Positions 32,860 to 41,177 of a DNA stretch of 64,000 nt are shown piece by piece. The stretch is from JAKAWQ01 sp035509315 (GTDB lineage Bacteria > Pseudomonadota > Alphaproteobacteria > Acetobacterales > Acetobacteraceae), in NCBI GenBank assembly GCA_035509315.1, contig DATJLS010000033.1, forward strand, positions 186,001-250,000, in the 5' to 3' direction. A program made the position numbers and the translations under genes. A model generated the notes under the pieces. It searched no databases and was not told the origin of the DNA. It saw only the letters and a list, made by a program, of their open reading frames with translations. Every line of letters starts with the position of its first letter. Position 1 is the stretch's first letter.

Positions 32860-33723
32860 TCACCATGAGGGTTGCGCCAGCACCTGCTTAAGATACCGCA
32901 CGCTCTCCGCGATCGCTTCTTCTTCGTCCTCACCCCATTTCGGGTGCAGGTAGTCGATCTCGATCGCGAGCAAACCCGCATAGCCCGCCTTCGCGAGCAG
33001 CTCCAGCACAGCGGGAATATCGATGATGCCCTGGCCCAGCGGCACGCTCGGCCAGAAGGCGAAATCCCTTGGGCTGCCGCGCCAGGCCACGCTATCCTTA
33101 AGATGCGTCGCACGCGTGTAAGGCGCGAGCTTCGCCGCCACCACCATCGGGTCTTCGAGCAAGCGCAGGTTATTGACCGTATCGAGACAGATGCCGAGCC
33201 AAGGCGAATCGATCTCCTCGATCAGCTCCACCAGCTCGTCGGCGAGAAAATCCATGTGATTCTCGATCGCCAACACCACTTCGGCTTCGCCTGCCGGCTT
33301 CACGATCTCACGCAGAAGCGGCAGCAGCCGCGCCTTGTGCTCGGGCCAGGAAGCTGGCCGCGTGCGCCGCCCGCCACAGCAGATCCGCATCACCCTCGCC
33401 CCGACATCCTTCGCGAAGCCGATATGGGCGATCAAATCCTTTGCCGCCTCCGGGTTGGTGCCGGAGCCAAGCCCGCTCGGATGGCCCCAGGCCCAGACCG
33501 GCTCCAGGCCGGCTTCATCGAGCACGGCACGGAGCCGTGCTCGCATCTCCTCTCCGAGAGGCGGCATATAGCAGGCCTCGAGCGAAATTCCGGCAAGCTC
33601 GAGCGCCCCGGCGCGCGCGATCGCGTCCCAGATCGAGACGCGAACGCAAGGGTCGCGCTGGATCTCGGGGTACCAGTCTCCGAACTGGCGATGCCAGCAA
33701 TAGGAATCGACGGCTGCTTTCAT
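32860..33723 (-). CDS. Sugar phosphate isomerase/epimerase family TIM-barrel protein
   Basis: A 287-residue xylose-isomerase-like barrel. Candidate divalent metal ligands are IENH (Glu), CLDTVN (Asp), ATHLKD (His) and LLAIEIDYLH (Glu), the usual Glu-Asp-His-Glu set. The N-terminus KAAVDSYCWHRQFGDWYPE is typical of uncharacterised members annotated as sugar phosphate isomerases. The gene starts inside the stop of the upstream hydrolase (4-bp overlap), so the CoA-transferase, hydrolase and this gene form one operon. The substrate could be a hydroxyacid or sugar acid handled by the neighbouring mandelate-racemase-like enzyme. Confidence 0.82.
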   Translation of the reverse strand: MKAAVDSYCWHRQFGDWYPEIQRDPCVRVSIWDAIARAGALELAGISLEACYMPPLGEEMRARLRAVLDEAGLEPVWAWGHPSGLGSGTNPEAAKDLIAHIGFAKDVGARVMRICCGGRRTRPASWPEHKARLLPLLREIVKPAGEAEVVLAIENHMDFLADELVELIEEIDSPWLGICLDTVNNLRLLEDPMVVAAKLAPYTRATHLKDSVAWRGSPRDFAFWPSVPLGQGIIDIPAVLELLAKAGYAGLLAIEIDYLHPKWGEDEEEAIAESVRYLKQVLAQPSW

Positions 33724-34571
33724 CCCTCCTCACCGCCGGAGAGAAACGCGCCGATCGCCGCAATGCTGGCCGCATCTGCGAGCACCGGCGCATGGCCTGC
33801 GTCCGGCACGATCAGGCTCTGTGCCCCTGAAGCCACCATCTTCTGCAAGGTCTCGGGCAATAGAAGATCGCTCTGCGCGCCGCGAACCGCGAGCACCGGG
33901 ACGCGGATCTTCTCCCAGAGTCCCCACATATCGACATCCTTCGGCTCCTGGGCGCGGATCGGATCGGCGATCTTCGGATCGTAATTCAGCGCGAGCCTGC
34001 CATCCGGGAGCATGCGCGCGGAAGAACGCGCCATCGCCGCCCATCGCGCGTCCGAAAGATGGCCGAATGGCGCGTGGATGAGCCGCAGATGAGCCTCCAG
34101 CGCCGGCAAATCGGCAAAGCTCAGTGGGGCTGCCATCATATAGTCGCGAATCCGCGCGAGCGCAGCGACGGGAATGTGCGGGCCGATATCGTTCAGTACC
34201 ATGCGTGTGATCGGTTGCCCCGCGGCAGCGGCAATCCCCATGCCGCAAATGCCGCCGAGCGATGTCCCCACCCACATCACCGGCCGGCCGATCGCGGCCA
34301 GAAGATGCGAAAGTGCCAGCACATAGACGGGTGGCTGATAAAGATCGCCGCGCGGCAGCCACTCCGAGCGTCCGCGGCCGGGCAGGTCCGGGGCGATCAT
34401 CCGAAAACGGTCCGCCAGCGCCGACATCAGCGGATCGAAATCACGCCCGTTTCGCGTCAGCCCGTGCACGCATACCACGGGCTCGGCGGCTGGATCGCCC
34501 ATCTCCACATAGGCCATCCGATAGAACGCCCCGTCGATGAGCGCGCGCACCTCGCCTTCTCGCACCGACAT
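33720..34571 (-). CDS. Alpha/beta hydrolase
   Basis: A 283-residue hydrolase. The oxyanion-hole motif is VHGLTRNGRDF (about 36-46), the nucleophile elbow is GTSLGGICG (Ser), the acid is in RGAQSDLLLP and the general base His in DAGHAPVL. APDLPGRGRSEW is also typical. Start ATG 34569-34571 overlaps the CoA-transferase stop (TGATG); a TTG one codon upstream is less likely. Members hydrolyse esters, lactones or C-C bonds in catabolism. Being sandwiched between a CoA-transferase and a TIM-barrel isomerase suggests a catabolic step, but the substrate cannot be read. Confidence 0.88.
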   Translation of the reverse strand: MSVREGEVRALIDGAFYRMAYVEMGDPAAEPVVCVHGLTRNGRDFDPLMSALADRFRMIAPDLPGRGRSEWLPRGDLYQPPVYVLALSHLLAAIGRPVMWVGTSLGGICGMGIAAAAGQPITRMVLNDIGPHIPVAALARIRDYMMAAPLSFADLPALEAHLRLIHAPFGHLSDARWAAMARSSARMLPDGRLALNYDPKIADPIRAQEPKDVDMWGLWEKIRVPVLAVRGAQSDLLLPETLQKMVASGAQSLIVPDAGHAPVLADAASIAAIGAFLSGGEEG

Positions 34572-35791
34572 CAAAGGATTCCTTTCTCACGCAGCGCCGC
34601 AAGCGCGCCCTCGTCCAGACCGAGCCTTTCGCCGAGTACCGCATCCGTATGCTCTCCGAGCACAGGCGGTGGCTCGCGGTAATTCACCTTGCTCTCCGAG
34701 AGCCGTACCGGATTGGCAATCAGCCGCACACGCTCATCCTCGGGCAGCGCCTTGTGCTTCATCGCGAACACCATCTCGCGCGCGATCACTTGCGGGTCCG
34801 CGAACACGTCGGAAAGCCGGTTGATCGGCCCACAGCCGATCTTGAGCGCTTCGAGCTTCGCAACCCACCAAGCGGTCGGGTGCTGGCGCAACACTGGTGT
34901 CAAGGTGTCGGTGACGAGCGTGCGGTTTTCCACCCGCTTTGCGTTGGTCGCGAATCGCGCATCCTCCAGCAGATGCTCGAGGCCGAAGCTCTTGCAGAAG
35001 CGGACAAAGGTCGCGTCATTCCCGATCGAAAGCACGATATGCCCATCCGCGGTCGGAAAGACCTGATAGGGCACGATGTTCGGATGCTGGTTGCCGAGCC
35101 GCGGCGGGTCCTCCCCCGTCGCGAGATAATTCATGCCCTGATTCGCGAGCCAGGCGATATGCGCATCGAGCATCCCGATATCGATCGCCTGCCCCCGCCC
35201 GCTCGCGTCCCGCTCACGCAGCGCGGCAAGAATACCGATGCAGCCATAAAGCCCGGCGAACAGGTCGGCCACTGGCACGCCCACTTTCTGCGGCAGCCCG
35301 TCCGGCTCGCCGGTCAGGCTCATCACCCCACCCATCGCCTGAATCAGGCTGTCATAGCCGGGCCGTGGCGCATAGGGCCCGGTCTGCCCGAAGCCGGTGA
35401 TCGAGCAATAGATCAGGCGGGGGAACGCTGTCTTGAGATCGTCATATCCGAGCCCGTATTTCGCGAGCGCCCCGACCTTGAAGTTTTCCACCAGAATATC
35501 GCAATCGGCGACCAGCCGCCGTGCGATCGCCTGCCCCTCGGGCTTCGCGATATCCAGCGCGACCGATTTCTTGTTGCGGTTGACGCCGACGAAATAGGCG
35601 CTCTCTTGCGTCCCCGGAATGAATGGCGGCGCGAAGCCCCTTGTATCGTCGCCCACGCCTGGCCGCTCGATCTTGATCACTTCCGCGCCGAGATCGCCCA
35701 GCATCTGCGTGCAGGTCGGTCCCGCCAGCACGCGCGTCAAGTCGAACACGCGGATCCCCCTCAGTGGGCCCGTTGCAGCGATACCGCTCAT
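34571..35791 (-). CDS. CaiB/BaiF family CoA-transferase
   Basis: A 406-residue family III CoA-transferase. The N-terminus IRVFDLTRVLAGPTCTQMLGDLGAEVIKIERP is diagnostic. The catalytic Asp, which forms the acyl anhydride, is in VGVPVADLFAGLYG (about 172-185). PGYDSLIQAMGGVMSLTGEPDG is a further signature. It moves CoA between carboxylic acids to activate a substrate for degradation. It is the first gene of a leftward operon with the hydrolase and the isomerase, and its start lies 78 bp from the divergent enolase-superfamily gene. Confidence 0.93.
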   Translation of the reverse strand: MSGIAATGPLRGIRVFDLTRVLAGPTCTQMLGDLGAEVIKIERPGVGDDTRGFAPPFIPGTQESAYFVGVNRNKKSVALDIAKPEGQAIARRLVADCDILVENFKVGALAKYGLGYDDLKTAFPRLIYCSITGFGQTGPYAPRPGYDSLIQAMGGVMSLTGEPDGLPQKVGVPVADLFAGLYGCIGILAALRERDASGRGQAIDIGMLDAHIAWLANQGMNYLATGEDPPRLGNQHPNIVPYQVFPTADGHIVLSIGNDATFVRFCKSFGLEHLLEDARFATNAKRVENRTLVTDTLTPVLRQHPTAWWVAKLEALKIGCGPINRLSDVFADPQVIAREMVFAMKHKALPEDERVRLIANPVRLSESKVNYREPPPVLGEHTDAVLGERLGLDEGALAALREKGIL

Positions 35792-35869
35792 TCACTCCTC
35801 TGCCTTGCCGGCTCCGATTTGCCGGTCCATCCTGAAGCGCCTGCTGACAGGGTCAAGCCGAGCCGGACG

Positions 35870-36982
35870 ATGAAGATCACCGACGTCACGCTCACCCTCT
35901 TCGCCTGGGAGAATATCCCAGCGACTTTTTATGCGAAGAGTTCCGGCCGTCCCGCTGATGGGACGAGCGATCTCGGCTTGCTGCGCATCATCACCGATGA
36001 AGGGCTGGAGGGCCATGCTTTTCTTGGCTCCTCGTCATGGCCTGCAAGCCAGGACGGCCCGGGCCTCGTCCGTTTCCTCAAGCCGCTGCTGCTCGGCGCC
36101 GACCCGCTGGAGCGCGAGCGGCTGAGCCTTCTCCTCTGGCAAAGAAGCCGCCAGGTCACGATCCGCGCGATCGGGGCGATCGATGTCGCGCTTTGGGACC
36201 TTGCCGGCAAGATCTCAGGCTTGCCCATCCACCGCTTGCTTGGCTCATGCCGCGCGAGCATCCCCGCCTATGCAAGCTCCCCCGTCCTTCCCTCCGCTTC
36301 CGCCTATATCGACCAGGCGCGCGAGATCAAGGCAGCCGGCTGGGCCGCGTACAAGATCCATCCGCCCCAGCGCGCAGCCGAGGATATCGCGGTGTGCGAA
36401 GCCGTTCGCCAGGCGGTCGGCGAATCCTACACGCTGATGCTCGATTCCACCTGGACCTATCATTATGCCGAAGCCGTGAAGGTTGGCCGCGCCATCGAGC
36501 AGCTTGATTTCCACTGGTTCGAGGACCCGCTCGCCGACCAGGATCTCTATAATTACGTCAAGCTCAAGCAGAAGCTGGAAATCCCGGTCATCGCCACCGA
36601 ATATCCCGCCCACGGGCTCGATGCCTATGTCCCCTGGCTCATGGAACGCGCGACCGACGCCCTGCGTGGCGATGTCGCAGTCAAGGGCGGCATCACGACG
36701 CTGATCAAGGCCGCGCACCTCGCCGAGGCTTTCCACCTCGATTACGAGGTTCATCACGGCGGCAATTCGCTCAACAATCTCGCCAATCTCCATGTCATCC
36801 TCGCCATCCCCAACACGAGCTTCTTCGAGGTTCTGCTGCCGGACGCCGCGCAGAAATATGGCCTCGCGGAGGATATCGCGGTGGACGGGAGCGGACTTGT
36901 CCACGCCCCCATCGGCCCCGGCCTCGGTGCCGCCATCGATTTCGAGCTGATCAAGGCCAGGACGATTTCCGTCCTCAGCTAA
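35870..36982 (+). CDS. Enolase-superfamily (MR/MLE) enzyme with KxH motif
   Basis: A 370-residue TIM-barrel enzyme, unlike the copy at 7377. The first catalytic position reads AAYKIHPP, that is Lys-x-His rather than Lys-x-Lys. Metal ligands are in MLDSTW (Asp), WFEDPL (Glu) and IATEYP (Glu). DVAVKGGIT and EVHHGGNS supply the distal Asp/Lys and His. It would remove the alpha proton of a hydroxyacid or acid sugar and dehydrate or racemise it. The frame is open far upstream on top of the CoA-transferase, but ATG 35870 begins the conserved MKITDVTLTLF. It is divergent from the CoA-transferase operon and probably part of the same pathway. Confidence 0.87.
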   Translation: MKITDVTLTLFAWENIPATFYAKSSGRPADGTSDLGLLRIITDEGLEGHAFLGSSSWPASQDGPGLVRFLKPLLLGADPLERERLSLLLWQRSRQVTIRAIGAIDVALWDLAGKISGLPIHRLLGSCRASIPAYASSPVLPSASAYIDQAREIKAAGWAAYKIHPPQRAAEDIAVCEAVRQAVGESYTLMLDSTWTYHYAEAVKVGRAIEQLDFHWFEDPLADQDLYNYVKLKQKLEIPVIATEYPAHGLDAYVPWLMERATDALRGDVAVKGGITTLIKAAHLAEAFHLDYEVHHGGNSLNNLANLHVILAIPNTSFFEVLLPDAAQKYGLAEDIAVDGSGLVHAPIGPGLGAAIDFELIKARTISVLS

Positions 36983-37983
36983 TGCCGCTCTGCGAGGCGG
37001 ATTCCTGGCGTCTGCAATATTCGCCGATGAAGATTGAAAGGACGGCTGCAGTCTCGCGCTCTTCGGTCCGCACGGCCGCCAGTACGTTCATCCACCGGAA
37101 GCGCTCGCGGGCGAAATCCGCCGCACACCCGGCATCTCGAGCCTCCAGATCACATTCCATGAGGACTGCCCGCCCGAACGCCATCCCATGCCGCCGGGCG
37201 GCTTCCGCCTTGCCATCGTCAACGCCCACAATCTTGCCGCGGGCCAGGCCGCCCGCATGAAATGCGCCCGGTTTTCTTTGGAGATGCGGTCGAGAAAAAC
37301 CGGATTCCTGAGGCGCAATCGACGAAGGTGGAGTCGTCGGGGGAGCGAATCGCGCGGGAAAACAGATGGCGAGAGCGGGATCCGTGAGCGCGAGCGACCT
37401 CATCGCGATCTAGAAACGATCGTAAGCGGATTTGCCTGCCCCGACGATCGGCGACCCTTGGCTTCCGACCGTGTTGACAATGCGGCCGGAAACGTCGGCG
37501 CGGGGACACATCATGCGCGCGGTCTCGAGGACGTAGAAAATTCATCGTCACTGTTCGGGCGGGATGCTTTTGCATCCTGCATCGCGCATCTCACGTCGCA
37601 TCGTGAGCTTTCGAGCGGCGAGTTCGCATATTCTGGACGATCCTGGGCGTGGCACGCCCTTCCCTCTCCTTTCGCCTTGCCGAGCGGCAGCCATTGGCTG
37701 TCCCACGCGCGGCTTGACGGGCGATACCGAGGCGTGTTTTGCCTGGCGGCAAGCGGACTCTCGCTTTGTTTTTTATCGAACCCATTCACGAGTACCCGGA
37801 TTGCTTCGCGCCTCTGGCCTGCTGTCCGGGAAGAGGAGCCGATGCCATGGTCACGCAAGCCTGTGCGGTCTTCGTGCCTTGCCTCCGCAACGTCGCCATG
37901 ATCCTTGCCGATTCCAGCCTCGTCGCCAAATCGAGCCGGCATCTCGATCTTCCGTCGCCCCTCTGAACCGCGCCTCTTCGTCC
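36983..37983. other. 1-kb region of remnants and a repeat copy
   Basis: No intact gene is supported. From 36984 a plus-strand frame reads RGGFLASAIFADED, hits TGA at 37035, then continues protein-like (LALFGPHGRQYVHPPEALAG, SLQITFHEDCPPERH, GGFRLAIVNAHNLAAG) to about 37270 before degenerating. This looks like a broken piece of an unrecognised gene. A diverged copy of the GAGCGTGAT dispersed repeat follows at about 37312-37412. From 37420 to 37983 nothing coherent is visible; long frames there are compositional noise. Confidence 0.5.
37312..37412 (+). repeat. Diverged copy of the dispersed intergenic repeat
   Basis: The segment GGTGGAGTCGTCGGGGGAGC, followed by GAATCGCGCGGGAAAACAGA and GAGAGCGGGATCCGTGAGCG, matches the order of blocks in the 29786-29995 units (GGTGGGGACACC, GAATCACGCGAGAAAACA, GAGAGCGGGATG). 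It is diverged and lacks a clear GAGCGTGATGACC start. Confidence 0.5.
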
Positions 37984-40320
37984 ATGCGAATTTTCCGCCG
38001 TGTCCTCGCGGGCGTGCTCCTGCTCCTTATCCTCGTGCTCGCCGCCGCGGGCGGGATCGTTTGGCTCACCCTGCCGCCCGGATCGCAGACCCTGCATATC
38101 GCCGGCCTCGCGGCTCCGGTCACGATCCGCATGGACCGGCATGGCGTGCCTTTCATCCGTGCCGCTTCGCTCACGGATGCGGCAACCGCGCTCGGCTATC
38201 TCCATGCGCGCGACCGGATGTTCCAAATGGATCTCCTGCGCCGCGCCACGTCCGGCCGCCTTTCGGCGCTCTTCGGTCCCGCCGCGCTCCCTTATGACGA
38301 GCTGATGCGCACGCTCGGCCTCGCCGAACACGCGCAGGCGACGCTGGCCACGCTCCCTCCCGCCACGCGCGTGATGCTGGATGCCTATGCACGCGGCGTG
38401 AATGCCTGGATCGCGGCGCATGGCCGCTTCGCCGCCCCCCAATATCTCCTTTTCGGCGCTCCATCCCCCTGGAAACCGACCGATTCCCTTCTTTGGGGCG
38501 AGACGATGAGTCTTTCGCTGTCCGGCAACTGGCATACCGAACTTGCCCGCTTCGCCCTCCTTGGCCGCCTCCCACGAGACCGCATCCTCGCTCTCTGGCC
38601 GTCGTCGAACGAAATCGCGTCTATGGACGCCGCCCTCGCCCCCGCCTCGCGCTTCGCCGCCGCCCTGCTGCGTTTCCTGCCGCGCTTTCCCGCGCCCTTC
38701 ACGGAGCCGGAAACGGCCTCGAACGAATGGGCGGTCTCCGGCCTCCGGAGCGCCACCGGCGCGCCGCTCTTGGCCGGCGATCCGCATCTCGGGCTCGATT
38801 TTCCCTCCCTCTGGTATCTCGTGCATATCGAGACGCCGGGGGCGACTCTGGTTGGCGCGACCGCGCCCGGCATTCCGTTCCTCGTGCTCGGCCATAATCG
38901 TCACATCGCCTGGACCTTCACCGATACGGGCGCCGATACAGAGGATGTCTTCATCGAGACCGTGCTGCCCGACGGCCGCTACCTCACGCCGGACGGCCCG
39001 CAGCCCTTCAAGATCCGCCGGGAGCGCATCAAGGTCCGTGGCCGCCCGGACGTGATCCTCACGGTGCGCAGCACACGCCACGGACCGGTCATCAGCGATC
39101 TCGGTCCCCATAAGGGCGGCCCCGTGATGGCGGTCGAGATGGCCGGCCTCGCGCCGGACGATATGGCCGCTGCCGGTCTCTTCGCGCTCGACCGCGCCCG
39201 GACGGTCGAAGATGCCGGCCGCGCCGCAGCCGAGATCTCGACCCCGGTCCTCAATCTCCTCGTCGCGGACCGCGCGCATATCGGTTATTTCATGACCGGC
39301 CGCGTGCCCATTCGTCGCGCCGGAGACGGGGCGATGCCCGAGCCAGGCGCAAGCGGCGCTTATGACTGGACGGGCTTCGCCTCCGGCGACGTGCTGCCCC
39401 ATATCGTGGATCCGCCCTCGGGGCGCTTGGTCAATGCCAATGAGCCGGTCGATCTTCCCGGCTTCTCGGTCTTTCTCTCACGTGATTCTTTCGGGCCCTG
39501 GCGGGCCCGGCGCATCCGCCGGATGCTCACCACCCGCCCGCGCGCCACGGTCGGGGACTTTGCCGCGATGCAGGCCGATCCCCTGAGCACCTTCGCCGGG
39601 CAGATCCTGCCGGTGCTTGAGCGCATCACGCCCCCGCCTGGTGCGCCGACGCGCGTGCTCGATCTGCTGCGCGCCTGGGACGGCGCGATGGACCGCGATC
39701 TGCCCCAGCCGCTGATCTTCAATGGCTGGCTCCGCCGCTTTCGCGCCCTGATCTTTGCCCGTCTCGGCGTGCCCGATAACGGCGCCGCGCCTGGGCCCGA
39801 ATTCCTGGCCGGCGTGCTTGCGAACGGCGGGAGCTCGTCCTGGTGCGGACCTGATCCCGCCAACGCAAATGCCGCCAACGAACGAAGAGATTGCGCGCCG
39901 TTGCTGACCACCGCCTTCGCCCAGGTGGTGGCAGAGTTCTCCTCCCGCTACGGGTCGGACCCGTCCAGCTGGCGCTGGGGCCGTGCCCATCCGGCCGTCT
40001 TCGTCGATCCCGTGCTCGCGCGGCTCCCTCTGCTCGGCTGGCTCACTGCCTGCCGCATCGCCGCGCCCGGCGATGACACCACCGTTGACCGTGGCGCGCC
40101 CGGCCGCGTTGGCTTCACCGATGTCCAGGGTGCCGAATACCGGGCGGATTATGATCTCGCAGATCTCGACCAGAGCCGCTTCATGATGGCGCCGGGCCAG
40201 GCGGGCGATCCTTTCGCATCCCATGCCTGCGATCTCGTCCGTCCCTGGCGGGACGGCGAGACCTTCGTGCTCGGCGCGCAGCCCGAAGGTGGCGGCATCA
40301 CCATCCACCTTCTGCCCTGA
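37984..40320 (+). CDS. Penicillin acylase family protein
   Basis: A 778-residue Ntn-hydrolase precursor. An N-terminal hydrophobic segment (about 8-30) directs export or anchors the protein. The A-chain begins after it (VTIRMDRHGVPFIRA). The autocatalytic site is PETASNEWAVSG, with Ser as the N-terminal nucleophile of the B-chain (about residue 247). AGDPHLGLDFPSLWYLVHIE, GIPFLVLGHNRHIAWTFTDTGADTEDVF and PLLLANE-type blocks follow, as in cephalosporin/penicillin acylases. Such enzymes cleave amide side chains, including acyl-homoserine lactones and beta-lactams, in the periplasm. The start ATG 37984 begins the signal sequence; the long in-frame extension upstream is spurious. Confidence 0.92.
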   Translation: MRIFRRVLAGVLLLLILVLAAAGGIVWLTLPPGSQTLHIAGLAAPVTIRMDRHGVPFIRAASLTDAATALGYLHARDRMFQMDLLRRATSGRLSALFGPAALPYDELMRTLGLAEHAQATLATLPPATRVMLDAYARGVNAWIAAHGRFAAPQYLLFGAPSPWKPTDSLLWGETMSLSLSGNWHTELARFALLGRLPRDRILALWPSSNEIASMDAALAPASRFAAALLRFLPRFPAPFTEPETASNEWAVSGLRSATGAPLLAGDPHLGLDFPSLWYLVHIETPGATLVGATAPGIPFLVLGHNRHIAWTFTDTGADTEDVFIETVLPDGRYLTPDGPQPFKIRRERIKVRGRPDVILTVRSTRHGPVISDLGPHKGGPVMAVEMAGLAPDDMAAAGLFALDRARTVEDAGRAAAEISTPVLNLLVADRAHIGYFMTGRVPIRRAGDGAMPEPGASGAYDWTGFASGDVLPHIVDPPSGRLVNANEPVDLPGFSVFLSRDSFGPWRARRIRRMLTTRPRATVGDFAAMQADPLSTFAGQILPVLERITPPPGAPTRVLDLLRAWDGAMDRDLPQPLIFNGWLRRFRALIFARLGVPDNGAAPGPEFLAGVLANGGSSSWCGPDPANANAANERRDCAPLLTTAFAQVVAEFSSRYGSDPSSWRWGRAHPAVFVDPVLARLPLLGWLTACRIAAPGDDTTVDRGAPGRVGFTDVQGAEYRADYDLADLDQSRFMMAPGQAGDPFASHACDLVRPWRDGETFVLGAQPEGGGITIHLLP

Positions 40321-40385
40321 GGACGCATTGGCCCGTTGACCCGGAGCGAGCGGTTCGGGAACATGGCGTGTGGAGCGTCCACCGC

Positions 40386-41171
40386 ATGACCTACAAGCCA
40401 CCGCGCCGCCCGCAGTTCTTCTACACGACCGCCCCGCTGCCGTGCCCTTATGTCGCCGGCAGGATCGAGCGCAAGGTGGTGACGGAGATCACCAGTCCGG
40501 AGGCGGAAACGCTGCATGACCGGCTCTCGCGGGCCGGTTTCCGCCGCAGCCACAACATCGCCTATGCCCCGGTCTGTCCCGGGTGCAGTGCCTGTGTGCC
40601 GATCCGCATTCCGGTTGCCGCCTTCCAGCCCGACCGCTCGCAGCGCCGCGTGCTGCGCGCCAATGCCGGCGTGGACGGGTTCGAGGTGCCGGCCCGTGCG
40701 ACGCCGGAACAGTTCCAGCTTTTTCAGCGCTATCAACGGGCACGCCATGGTGACGGCGACATGGCGACGATGAGTCTCTACGACTATCGCGCGATGGTCG
40801 AGGACACTCCGATCGAGACCTTCGTCGTCGAGTTCCGTGACCCGCAGGACCGTCTGCTCGGCGCCTGCCTGACCGACAAGCTCGGGGACGGACTCTCCGC
40901 CGTATACAGCTTCTTCGCCCCGGAGTTGAGGCGCCAAAGCCTCGGCACCTTCGCGATTCTTTGGCTGATCGCCCGCACGCGCGAGCTTGGGCTGCCTTAT
41001 GTCTATCTTGGCTACTGGGTCGCAGAGAGCCGGAAGATGGCCTACAAGGCAAGCTTCCGCCCGAGCGAGGTGCTTTCCTGCGGCACTTGGCGGATGCTCA
41101 CGGATGCGGACCTCCAGCCGGACGAGGCGGGCGCCCATGTCGCGCCGCTCGTTCCCGCCAGCAGCGGATAG
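40386..41171 (+). CDS. bpt: Aspartate/glutamate leucyltransferase
   Basis: A 261-residue N-end-rule enzyme that transfers leucine from Leu-tRNA to proteins with N-terminal Asp or Glu, marking them for ClpAP. Conserved blocks include QFFYTTAPLPCPYVAGR (about 9-25), GFRRSHNIAYAPVCPGCSACVPIRIPV with its Cys residues, and SAVYSFFAPELRRQSLGTFAILWLI plus YVYLGYWVAESRKMAYKASFRP near the end. The sequence is closer to eukaryotic-type arginyltransferases (ATE) than to Aat, as expected for Bpt. ATG 40386 is chosen; a GTG 18 bp upstream is possible. Confidence 0.93.
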   Translation: MTYKPPRRPQFFYTTAPLPCPYVAGRIERKVVTEITSPEAETLHDRLSRAGFRRSHNIAYAPVCPGCSACVPIRIPVAAFQPDRSQRRVLRANAGVDGFEVPARATPEQFQLFQRYQRARHGDGDMATMSLYDYRAMVEDTPIETFVVEFRDPQDRLLGACLTDKLGDGLSAVYSFFAPELRRQSLGTFAILWLIARTRELGLPYVYLGYWVAESRKMAYKASFRPSEVLSCGTWRMLTDADLQPDEAGAHVAPLVPASSG

Positions 41172-41177
41172 GATTTT

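Noticed and set aside
34649..35869. Long N-terminal extension of the enolase-superfamily gene
   Set aside because: It overlaps the CoA-transferase on the other strand and lacks any motif; the conserved enzyme begins at 35870.
37564..37983. 140-residue extension of the penicillin acylase
   Set aside because: A signal sequence starts at ATG 37984, and the upstream part is compositional noise.
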